From positions 1 to 5,439 of the forward strand of contig CAXRJA010000066.1 of the NCBI GenBank assembly GCA_964230965.1: a stretch of 5,439 nt of DNA, read 5' to 3'. Both the position numbers and the translations under genes were made by a program. The notes beneath the pieces are model-generated. The model saw nothing but the letters and a program-made list of their open reading frames with translations. It was not told the DNA's origin and ran no database searches. This document shows positions 1 through 5,048 of the stretch, piece by piece (the stretch's first letter is position 1; every line of letters begins with the position of its first letter). Source of the stretch: UBA8290 sp964230965. GTDB lineage: Bacteria; Bacillota_I; Bacilli_A; Acholeplasmatales; Acholeplasmataceae.

Positions 1-138
1 CATGAAGATTGTGATATGGTATTTTATGGAAGACTATTATTACGAGATCCTTTTTATTTTATAAGACACCTCGATTCACTTGAATTTCCAACCCCATACA
101 AACGTGGAAAACTCATACCCCAAAAGGAGAAAGCATGA
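1..138 (+). CDS. namA: C-terminal end of an Old Yellow Enzyme family NADPH dehydrogenase (YqjM/NamA-like), 5' truncated by the window
   Basis: Only the last 45 residues are present, in frame 1, ending at TGA 136-138. The string MVFYGRLLLRDPF (residues 6-18) followed by FPTPYKRGK (29-37) matches the C-terminus of the YqjM class of flavin-dependent ene-reductases. In that class the Gly-Arg after the hydrophobic strand contacts the FMN phosphate. A near-terminal Arg-Gly supplies an arginine finger to the active site of the neighbouring subunit; Arg35-Gly36 here is the likely equivalent. These enzymes are cytosolic and reduce activated C=C bonds with NADPH. About nine residues follow the Arg-Gly, more than in Bacillus YqjM, which ends almost directly after it. 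The stop overlaps the next start (ATGA), so the two genes are probably co-translated. The family call rests on the tail only; the exact substrate is unknown. Confidence 0.72.
   Translation, partial: HEDCDMVFYGRLLLRDPFYFIRHLDSLEFPTPYKRGKLIPQKEKA
124..129 (+). promoter_or_regulatory. Shine-Dalgarno site of the deoxynucleoside kinase gene
   Basis: AAGGAG lies five bases before ATG 135, inside the last codons of the upstream oxidoreductase gene. This strong site fixes the kinase start and supports translation from the shared transcript. Confidence 0.75.
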
Positions 139-740
139 AAATATCAGTAGGTGGCATGATTGCCTCAGGAAAATCAACCCTAGTTAAAAGACTTGGAGAA
201 CAACTTCAATTGCCTGTCATGGAAGAGTTTGAAAAAGATGATGAAGTTTTTAATACATTACTCAAATGGTTATATGAGAAAAAAGATAATGTAGAGATGT
301 TACTACAAATTTATTTTATTCATAATCATTGGCTCAACCAACAAAAATATGATGGTAATTTTATTGTGGATAGAGACTTAATTGAACATTGGCTATTCGC
401 GTATCATAATTTAAGAAATATGCCAACCATCATGAATATGTATAATGGTGTCTTTCATTCATATATGAACCAAATTAAACATCCGGATGTATACATTATT
501 TTAGATGTGAATTGGCAAGAATTTGAAGATCGTGTCATGAAACGTGGTCGGGAACAAGAAATTGAAAATTTCGAATTGAATAAAGCATATTTCCAAGCAC
601 TTATATCTGATTACACACATAAAATTGTATCTCAATGTTCTGTATACGGTATTCCATATAAAGTCATCGATACGAATCAAAAAACAGAAGAAGAAGTCCT
701 TGCTGAAGCATTAGAAATCATTCAAAATTTAAAATCGTAG
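135..740 (+). CDS. Deoxynucleoside kinase (dNK family: deoxyadenosine/deoxyguanosine/deoxycytidine kinase type)
   Basis: Transfers the gamma phosphate of ATP to the 5'-OH of a deoxynucleoside, the first step of cytosolic dNTP salvage. The 201 residues match the usual length of bacterial dNK enzymes. A P-loop of GxxxxGKS form covers residues 7-14 (GMIASGKS). A Glu pair at 30-31 sits where the family has its catalytic Glu (EPV/EEF position). Gln58 in QIYF corresponds to the base-contacting Gln. D79-R80 in VDRDLIE is the DR motif, and KRGREQE (136-142) is the arginine-rich LID region. The layout closely resembles mycoplasma and Bacillota deoxyadenosine/deoxyguanosine kinases; base preference cannot be read from sequence alone. 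The start at 135 is supported by AAGGAG five bases upstream. The gene overlaps the preceding oxidoreductase by 4 nt and ends inside an intrinsic terminator, so it is the last gene of that transcript. Confidence 0.88.
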   Translation: MKISVGGMIASGKSTLVKRLGEQLQLPVMEEFEKDDEVFNTLLKWLYEKKDNVEMLLQIYFIHNHWLNQQKYDGNFIVDRDLIEHWLFAYHNLRNMPTIMNMYNGVFHSYMNQIKHPDVYIILDVNWQEFEDRVMKRGREQEIENFELNKAYFQALISDYTHKIVSQCSVYGIPYKVIDTNQKTEEEVLAEALEIIQNLKS

Positions 741-756
741 CAATACGATTTTTTTT
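731..756 (+). terminator. Intrinsic terminator overlapping the kinase stop codon
   Basis: AAAATCGTA (731-739) pairs perfectly with TACGATTTT (744-752) around a GCAA loop (740-743), which is a GNRA tetraloop. Four more T follow (753-756), continuing the T run of the stem. The stop codon TAG (738-740) is within the hairpin. It separates the oxidoreductase/kinase unit from the sugar operon. Confidence 0.75.
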
Positions 757-757
757 A

Positions 758-771
758 TGGAAACATTTCCA
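758..771 (+). promoter_or_regulatory. Probable LacI-family operator (14-bp inverted repeat)
   Basis: TGGAAACATTTCCA has two perfect 6-bp arms (TGGAAA/TTTCCA) around a central CA. The size and the TG...CA ends fit operators of LacI/CcpA-type regulators. It covers the likely -35 region of the promoter whose -10 box is at 783-788, directly upstream of the LacI-family gene, so autorepression by blocking RNA polymerase is likely. It could instead be a degenerate CcpA cre site, but it lacks the central CG of cre. No second copy was seen in the window. Confidence 0.6.
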
Positions 772-782
772 CAAAGTTGATA

Positions 783-788
783 TATAAT
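783..788 (+). promoter_or_regulatory. -10 box of the sugar operon promoter
   Basis: TATAAT is a perfect sigma-A -10 hexamer. The -35 is weak: TGGAAA at 758-763 with a 19-bp spacer, or GAAACA at 760-765 with 17 bp. Both lie in the operator. Transcription would begin near 795, giving a leader of only about a dozen bases before ATG 807. Confidence 0.55.
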
Positions 789-796
789 AACCATAT

Positions 797-801
797 AGGA
801 G
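797..801 (+). promoter_or_regulatory. Shine-Dalgarno site fixing the LacI-family gene start
   Basis: AGGAG lies five bases upstream of ATG 807. It selects this ATG over an in-frame TTG at 777, which lies within the promoter upstream of the -10 box. Confidence 0.75.
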
Positions 802-806
802 TGAAA

Positions 807-1790
807 ATGCCAAGTATTAAAGATGTTGCATTAAAAGCAGGTGTTGGTATCGCAACCGTATCAAGAGTCATCAATCAATCTGGCTATGTGAAAGAGGCAA
901 CAAGAATCAAAATTGAAAAAGTCATCAAAGAGTTAGAGTTTAAACCGAATGAGATTGCACGATCCATGACACAACAAAAAAATAGAATTGCTGCGTTTAT
1001 TCTTCCAAATACAAAGCATTTATTTTTTGGTGAACTTTTATTTGAAGTTGAGTCTGCTTTATATGAAAAAAACTATAAGCTGATGGTATGCAATTCAAGT
1101 GAGCAATTAGAAAAAGAACTTATTTATATTGATATGTTAAAATCCAATCGTGTGGATTCTATGATTTTACTCACAAATAATGATATTGAAGAACATTTAG
1201 ATAAAAAGTATCGCATCATATCCTTTGACCGAATCTTTGAAGGGATACCATGTGTTGCATCCGATAATTACACAGGTGGAAAATTAGCAGCAGAACATTT
1301 AATCGAACGTGGCGCAAGAAAATTTATGTTTATCGGAGATGATCAACAAGGATCACATACCATTGTAAAAACGGAAGTATCAAAACGACGACTTGCCTTC
1401 AAAGAGACATTGAAAAAACATGGATATACGGATCTTATCGAGGTAGAATATCCTCTTGGCAATTATATTGACATACCGGATGATGTTCAAGAACAAGTGC
1501 TTAAACATCATGAAGTTGATGGTATTTTTTGTATTTCAGATACCGTTGCTGCGAGAGTTATTAAAACAATAGAAAGTTCGGGTAAACGCGTACCTGAAGA
1601 TGTAAAAGTGATTGGTTATGATGGCGGTAGAAGTTTTTTAAATTTAGGCAAATCGATTACATCGATTGATCAACAACCTCAATTATCCGCTAAAGCAATC
1701 GTGAATATTATTGATCAATACTACAATGATCATGAAATTGAACCAATCATTATTACGCCAGTCAAACTTATTGTAGGTGAATCAACATAA
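807..1790 (+). CDS. LacI/GalR-family transcriptional repressor of the sugar operon (ScrR-like)
   Basis: A sugar-responsive DNA-binding repressor of 327 residues, the standard LacI-family length. The N-terminal helix-turn-helix begins IKDVALKAGVGIATVSRVIN (residues 4-23). The hinge helix is PNEIARSM (47-54), with Met54 where most relatives have the Leu that inserts into the operator centre. A periplasmic-binding-protein-like effector domain follows from about residue 60. It includes SFDRIF (139-144), the DNYTGGKLAAEHLI segment (153-166), the KRRLAF segment (193-198), CISDTVAA (242-249) and VIGYDG (268-273). The IGYDG form, rather than the common IGFDD, recalls sucrose-type ScrR regulators; this is suggestive only. 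The start at 807 is chosen for its AGGAG site. The stop lies one base before the phosphorylase start, so the gene is first in a three-gene operon and probably represses its own promoter through the palindrome at 758-771. Confidence 0.88.
   Translation: MPSIKDVALKAGVGIATVSRVINQSGYVKEATRIKIEKVIKELEFKPNEIARSMTQQKNRIAAFILPNTKHLFFGELLFEVESALYEKNYKLMVCNSSEQLEKELIYIDMLKSNRVDSMILLTNNDIEEHLDKKYRIISFDRIFEGIPCVASDNYTGGKLAAEHLIERGARKFMFIGDDQQGSHTIVKTEVSKRRLAFKETLKKHGYTDLIEVEYPLGNYIDIPDDVQEQVLKHHEVDGIFCISDTVAARVIKTIESSGKRVPEDVKVIGYDGGRSFLNLGKSITSIDQQPQLSAKAIVNIIDQYYNDHEIEPIIITPVKLIVGEST
1775..1780 (+). promoter_or_regulatory. Probable ribosome binding site of the phosphorylase gene
   Basis: AGGTGA within the end of the repressor gene matches part of the anti-Shine-Dalgarno complement. 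Spacing to ATG 1792 is long (11 bases), so translation may partly depend on coupling with the repressor stop at 1788-1790. An in-frame GTG at 1777 lies inside this site and has no ribosome binding site of its own. Confidence 0.4.
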
Positions 1791-1791
1791 T

Positions 1792-3960
1792 ATGAAAGTT
1801 TATGAAACAATTTATGAAGGGATTATCTCAAAAGAACAACTATTAAAAGATGAAACGCTTTTTCATATTGCCAATGGATATTTAGGAAAAAAAGGTGTCT
1901 TTACGGAAGGCTATGGTTATCCTCATAAAAGAGGCTTATACGTGAATGGGTTTTATAATACATATCCATATCATTATGAAGAAAATGCATCGCAATTTCC
2001 CAAATATGGTAAAACCATTATGAGTTTGCCTGATGCATCTTTAATCACTATTGAAATGAATGGATGTTTATTAGATTTAACGCATATGCATCACATCAAA
2101 ACATCAAGAAGCTATGATATATCAAAAGGAATTACAAAAAGAACAACACTATATGAAGATCCAAATAAAGATCTTTATCAAGTGGATGAAATTATTTATG
2201 CTCATCTTCACAATCTAGATAATGTTAATATTAAGTTTACCGTAACCCCTCTTTCAAGTGCTGTGCATGTAACATGTCATCATCATATCCAAATGCCTTA
2301 TGTTAAGGAGTCAAAAGAAAGAGATCCAAGAGTTGCTTATGAAAGAAAACATTTAACGTTTAAAAGTGTTGATTTAAACAATCAAACATATCATTTTGAA
2401 ACAATATCAAAGCAATTTACTGGTAGCATTCATTTTAAAGGTAATCTTGATTTTAAATACGATGTCAAAGATGATATAGTCAATGGGAAATATATTGCAG
2501 AACTTAATCAACATCAATCTTTAATGATTGAATTATCACTAAAGTATCGTTGTAATCATCCTCATATGAAAGATGTTGATGCTGATTTTGATAGTCACTT
2601 AGAAGCATTAAAAAAATATCAAGAACATCAACCAGTATTTTTTTCAGATCAAAAAAGACAAAGAAAAATATCATATTTACTGTATCAACTCTATCATGCT
2701 GGTGGTGTCAACAAAAAAACCTCTATTGCTGCAAAAGGTTTATCAGGCGAAGGATATGAAGGTCATTATTTTTGGGATACAGAAGTCTACATGCTTCCTT
2801 TTTTTATTTTTAATTTTCCAGAAAAAGCAAGACGTTTGATAGAGCATCGAATGATACATGTTGAGGCAGCAAGACATGAAGCTGCTAACTTACATGTATC
2901 ACGTGGTATCAAAATTCCTTGGCGATCTATCGATGGAACAGAACTGTCACCTTATTTTTTAGCAGGATCTGCTCAAATACATATTAATAGTGATATTGCA
3001 TATGCACTCATTCTCTATGTGAAAACAACGAATGATACAACCTTATTATTAGAAAATGGCTTTCGATTTATTGTTGAGTTAGGACTTTATATTTTAACCT
3101 ATGGTTTTTTTGATGATAAAGGTTTTCATCTTATGCAAGTCACAGGACCAGATGAATATACGGCATTAGTAGATGATAATTATTATACGAATTCAATGGC
3201 AAGATTTCATTTTCAATTCATCGTAGATCATTTTGAAACGTATCAAGATTTAGTTTCAGACATTTTTGATCATCAAGATCTAAAACTCATGAAAAAAGCA
3301 ATTAAAGAAATGGCTTTTTATTATGATGAAAATCTTAAACTTTACTTACAAGATGCGTCTCATCATATGAGGAAACCCTTGTCTAAAAATATCATTCATC
3401 ATTCAGATACACCACTCATGTTAAGATTTCATCCACATTTCATCTATCGTCATCAAGTCTTAAAACAAGCAGATAGTGTCGCTGCAGATGTGTTATTGAA
3501 TCGTTATGATGATGCCTTTATACATGGTTTTTCATATTATTTAGATAAAACAACACATGATTCTAGCTTATCAAAATGTATGTATGGTATTGGCGCATAT
3601 CAACTGGGAAAAGAAAAGCTTGCAACGCAATTTTTTGAGGATACATTATCATTAGATCTTGAAGACAAAAATAAGCATACAAAAAATGGATTACATTTTG
3701 CAAATATTGGTGGTAGTTATTTGATGGTGCTAAAAGGCATCTTTGGTGTAGATACGTTGGAAGGTCTTTCAATCAATCCAACATCAATCTTGAATGAAAA
3801 AGAGTGTCAAATCACCTTTAAATATCATGATAATGTGATTAAAGTATCTTTAAATGAAAAAGACTTTAATATTCAAGTATCAAAACCTATCCAATTGAAA
3901 GTCTACGGTGAACATTATATGATTGAAAATATGAAAAGGTTTTTAAAAAAAGTGATATGA
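1792..3960 (+). CDS. Glycoside hydrolase family 65 disaccharide phosphorylase (kojibiose phosphorylase-like clade)
   Basis: GH65 enzymes cleave alpha-glucosides with inorganic phosphate and invert the anomer, giving beta-glucose 1-phosphate plus the acceptor sugar, in the cytosol. With ATG 1792 the protein has 722 residues, slightly shorter than typical members. An N-terminal beta-sandwich carries LFHIANGYLG (24-33). The catalytic (alpha/alpha)6 barrel carries GEGYEGHYFWDTE (319-331), PWRSIDG (376-382), AQIHINSDIAYA (394-405) and VTGPDEYT (450-457), where Glu455 is the expected general acid. Phosphate-site motifs HDSSLS (589-594) and GLHFANIGGSY (633-643) follow, then a small C-terminal beta domain. 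The PWR-I-G-E and AQ-HIN pattern fits the kojibiose-type clade better than maltose phosphorylases, but acceptor specificity is not readable. The neighbouring fructokinase suggests a fructose-containing acceptor product (inference). The gene sits one base after the repressor stop, and its TGA overlaps the kinase ATG. No signal peptide is seen. Confidence 0.87.
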   Translation: MKVYETIYEGIISKEQLLKDETLFHIANGYLGKKGVFTEGYGYPHKRGLYVNGFYNTYPYHYEENASQFPKYGKTIMSLPDASLITIEMNGCLLDLTHMHHIKTSRSYDISKGITKRTTLYEDPNKDLYQVDEIIYAHLHNLDNVNIKFTVTPLSSAVHVTCHHHIQMPYVKESKERDPRVAYERKHLTFKSVDLNNQTYHFETISKQFTGSIHFKGNLDFKYDVKDDIVNGKYIAELNQHQSLMIELSLKYRCNHPHMKDVDADFDSHLEALKKYQEHQPVFFSDQKRQRKISYLLYQLYHAGGVNKKTSIAAKGLSGEGYEGHYFWDTEVYMLPFFIFNFPEKARRLIEHRMIHVEAARHEAANLHVSRGIKIPWRSIDGTELSPYFLAGSAQIHINSDIAYALILYVKTTNDTTLLLENGFRFIVELGLYILTYGFFDDKGFHLMQVTGPDEYTALVDDNYYTNSMARFHFQFIVDHFETYQDLVSDIFDHQDLKLMKKAIKEMAFYYDENLKLYLQDASHHMRKPLSKNIIHHSDTPLMLRFHPHFIYRHQVLKQADSVAADVLLNRYDDAFIHGFSYYLDKTTHDSSLSKCMYGIGAYQLGKEKLATQFFEDTLSLDLEDKNKHTKNGLHFANIGGSYLMVLKGIFGVDTLEGLSINPTSILNEKECQITFKYHDNVIKVSLNEKDFNIQVSKPIQLKVYGEHYMIENMKRFLKKVI

Positions 3961-4880
3961 AAAAAATCGTGACTATTGGTGAATATTTAGTCGACATGAT
4001 ACCAATCAATAATATGTATCAACCCAATCCAGGTGGAGCCCCTATGAATGTTGCGATTACCATTCATAGACTCCAAGGGAAAATTGTTCCACTTGCACAA
4101 GTAGGAAATGATTTTTTTGGGAAACTGTTAAAAGACGCACTCGTTCAAGAAGGCTTAAATACATCATATATAAAAACGGATAATCATCATAAAACATCAC
4201 TAGCATTTGTTTCAATAGATACACTAGGTGAAAGAGATTTCATGTTTTATAGAAATCCATCTGCAGATCAATATTTTACGTTAACACACGAGGAAATTAA
4301 AGCGATAGATTATGACATTGTTCACTTTGGATCTGTCGGTTTGTTGGACTATCCTTTGAGAGAAACTACGGATGCCTTAATTCAATTTGCTCATGAACGT
4401 CAAAAAATCGTGAGTTTTGACGTCAATGTTCGTTTGATGCTTGTAGAAAATGAAAAAAAATATAAAGAAGATATGCTTTTATATATTAAAAAAAGCCATC
4501 TTGTAAAGTGTTCTCATGAAGAACTCATCTATTTAAACGGAAAAGAAAATTCGATTGAAGAAATGGTCAGTCAATTATTTGATTTGGAACACCAAATGGT
4601 CATAGTTACCAAAGGAAGTGAAGGTGTTCAACTTCACTATAAAGAAGACATGTTTCATCAAGAAGCATATATTGTTGATGTTGTAGATACAACTGGTGCA
4701 GGTGATGCTTTTATGGGATCATTTTTATGGTCTTTATCTAAACAAGAACAACCATTTGTATATACCGAATGGATTCAACAAGCATTAAAAATATCTGCCT
4801 TTGTTTCCAGTCGAGTGATTACAAAAAAAGGAGCTACTGAAGGGATTCCGTATTATAAAGAAATCTTAAGATTTTTTTAA
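3957..4880 (+). CDS. scrK: PfkB-family carbohydrate kinase, probable fructokinase
   Basis: Most likely phosphorylates fructose to fructose 6-phosphate with ATP, in the cytosol. The 307 residues match PfkB fructokinases. The N-terminus has IGEYLVDMIP (7-16), PNPGGAPMNVA (23-33, first PfkB signature region) and QVGNDFFGK (48-56). GERDFMFYRNPSAD (91-104) is characteristic of the fructokinase branch. DVNVRL (155-160) replaces the usual DPNxR, with Pro changed to Val. DTTGAGDAFMGSF (244-256) gives the anion hole and catalytic base Asp250. TKKGATEGIP (289-298) is the C-terminal motif. The ATG overlaps the phosphorylase TGA (ATGA), and no strong Shine-Dalgarno site lies at normal distance, so translation is probably coupled. 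A ribokinase-like or 2-keto-3-deoxygluconate kinase role is less likely given the fructokinase-type motifs. Together with a GH65 phosphorylase it would capture the fructose half of a disaccharide. Confidence 0.82.
   Translation: MKKIVTIGEYLVDMIPINNMYQPNPGGAPMNVAITIHRLQGKIVPLAQVGNDFFGKLLKDALVQEGLNTSYIKTDNHHKTSLAFVSIDTLGERDFMFYRNPSADQYFTLTHEEIKAIDYDIVHFGSVGLLDYPLRETTDALIQFAHERQKIVSFDVNVRLMLVENEKKYKEDMLLYIKKSHLVKCSHEELIYLNGKENSIEEMVSQLFDLEHQMVIVTKGSEGVQLHYKEDMFHQEAYIVDVVDTTGAGDAFMGSFLWSLSKQEQPFVYTEWIQQALKISAFVSSRVITKKGATEGIPYYKEILRFF
4856..4879 (+). terminator. Possible weak AT-rich terminator at the fructokinase stop
   Basis: TAAAGAAATC (4856-4865) can pair with GATTTTTTTA (4870-4879) around a TTAA loop, with one G-U pair. 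The core is the perfect palindrome AAATCTTAAGATTT (4861-4874) followed by T4. It overlaps the stop codon, like the terminator at 731-756, but has a single C-G pair and no separate U tail, so it may be leaky or fortuitous. Confidence 0.3.
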
Positions 4881-4897
4881 TATTTCGTGTATTTTTT

Positions 4898-4920
4898 TAT
4901 AGTAGTCATGATATACTATA
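4898..4920 (+). repeat. Inverted repeat spanning a putative promoter -10 region
   Basis: TATAGTA (4898-4904) and TACTATA (4914-4920) are perfect 7-bp arms around a 9-base spacer containing CATG. The right arm contains the -10 box at 4912-4917. It may be an operator or simply a weak RNA hairpin at the operon end; nothing in the sequence decides between them. Confidence 0.4.
4909..4917 (+). promoter_or_regulatory. Extended -10 promoter upstream of the double-hairpin intergenic region
   Basis: TGATATACT is a TGN extended -10 with TATACT, one mismatch from TATAAT. No good -35 is visible around 4889-4894, which extended -10 promoters tolerate. Initiation would fall near 4924, just before the two hairpins. 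Confidence 0.45.
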
Positions 4921-4931
4921 TTTATCACAAG

Positions 4932-4949
4932 TGTGAAATTATTTTCACA
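4932..4949 (+). repeat. Inverted repeat / first hairpin of the intergenic region
   Basis: TGTGAAA (4932-4938) pairs with TTTCACA (4943-4949) around TTAT. CAC (4926-4928) and GTG (4953-4955) can extend the stem across a small internal loop, with a G-U pair at 4931/4950. The extension favours an RNA stem over a DNA operator, though an operator cannot be excluded. Confidence 0.55.
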
Positions 4950-4958
4950 TAAGTGGCA

Positions 4959-4999
4959 GTCTCGATGGCACATCCCCCCAGCTGTCGAGACGTTTTATT
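4959..4999 (+). terminator. Strong hairpin with C6 loop and U-rich tail, likely intrinsic terminator
   Basis: GTCTCGATGGC (4959-4969) pairs with GCTGTCGAGAC (4981-4991) in an 11-bp stem with two adjacent G-U pairs. The loop is ACATCCCCCCA (4970-4980). GTTTTATT follows directly. It is by far the most GC-rich stem in the window and probably ends the sugar operon transcript, the candidate small RNA, or both. The unusually large loop with a C6 run suggests a function beyond termination. Confidence 0.6.
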
Positions 5000-5015
5000 A
5001 AAAACTTTTAAAGTG

Positions 5016-5024
5016 TGTTATAAT
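5016..5024 (+). promoter_or_regulatory. Extended -10 promoter of the receiver-domain gene
   Basis: TGTTATAAT is a perfect TGN-TATAAT extended -10. The -35 region (4995-5001, T/A only) is poor. Initiation near 5031 would give a leader of only about 18 bases, consisting of the G-rich ribosome binding region. Confidence 0.6.
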
Positions 5025-5036
5025 ATAAAAAACTCT

Positions 5037-5044
5037 GGGGGGAG
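5037..5044 (+). promoter_or_regulatory. Unusual G6-type Shine-Dalgarno sequence
   Basis: GGGGGGAG ends four bases before ATG 5049. GGAG (5041-5044) supplies the canonical anti-Shine-Dalgarno match and fixes the start. It lies between ACTC (5032-5035) and GAGT (5042-5045), which could form a weak 4-bp hairpin. CTGGGGGGA (5035-5043) is perfectly complementary to 4973-4981. Confidence 0.65.
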
Positions 5045-5048
5045 TCTT

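Larger units (their letters stand above)
4924..4999 (+). ncRNA. Candidate small RNA or 5' regulatory RNA with a C-rich loop
   Basis: No reading frame explains this stretch, but it is highly structured. A putative extended -10 promoter ends at 4917. Next come a first hairpin (core 4932-4949), a second stronger hairpin (4959-4991) and GTTTTATT, consistent with an intrinsic terminator. The predicted transcript is about 75 nt. The loop of the second hairpin contains C6, and bases 4973-4981 are perfectly complementary to 5035-5043 at the ribosome binding site of the next gene. C-rich loops that pair with Shine-Dalgarno sequences are an established mode of sRNA action in Gram-positives (for example Listeria LhrC and staphylococcal UCCC-motif RNAs). 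The alternatives are that the region is only the operon's terminator, or a cis-acting leader in a read-through transcript. It matches no named RNA family that I recognise. Ends are estimated from the promoter and U-tract. Confidence 0.4.

Noticed and set aside
777..806. Upstream TTG start for the LacI-family protein
   Set aside because: It lies within the promoter upstream of the -10 box and adds ten residues foreign to the family. ATG 807 has a well-spaced AGGAG and gives the canonical MPSIKDVA beginning.
1666..1718. Two TTGATCAA palindromes 45 bp apart as paired operators
   Set aside because: Both encode Ile-Asp-Gln stretches in the repressor's conserved C-terminal part, and ATCGATT-like words are common in such AT-rich coding sequence. 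No promoter is next to them.
1777..1791. GTG start for the GH65 gene
   Set aside because: The GTG is inside the likely ribosome binding sequence AGGTGA and has no site of its own; ATG 1792 one base after the repressor stop is more plausible.
3563..3772. A 69-codon open frame on the minus strand
   Set aside because: It lies wholly inside the GH65 gene, opposite the conserved HDSSLS and GLHFANIGGSY region, has no recognisable motif, and no ribosome binding site was noted.
3957..3960. TGA read as Trp (Mycoplasma code), extending the phosphorylase
   Set aside because: Trp codons in all complete genes are TGG, no in-frame TGA interrupts the long genes, and the ATGA overlap is a typical coupled stop/start.
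4932..4949. CRP/FNR-type binding site (TGTGA...TCACA)
   Set aside because: The spacer is 8 bases rather than 6, the outer arms extend as an RNA stem, and no CRP-type regulator is evident in this context.
4959..4991. Minus-strand terminator or gene using the GGGGGG on that strand
   Set aside because: No T run follows the hairpin on the minus strand and no reading frame with a sensible start follows the G run there.
4881..5048. tRNA, CRISPR array or insertion-sequence end in the intergenic region
   Set aside because: There is no cloverleaf, no repeated spacer-repeat unit, and no transposase remnant or target duplication.
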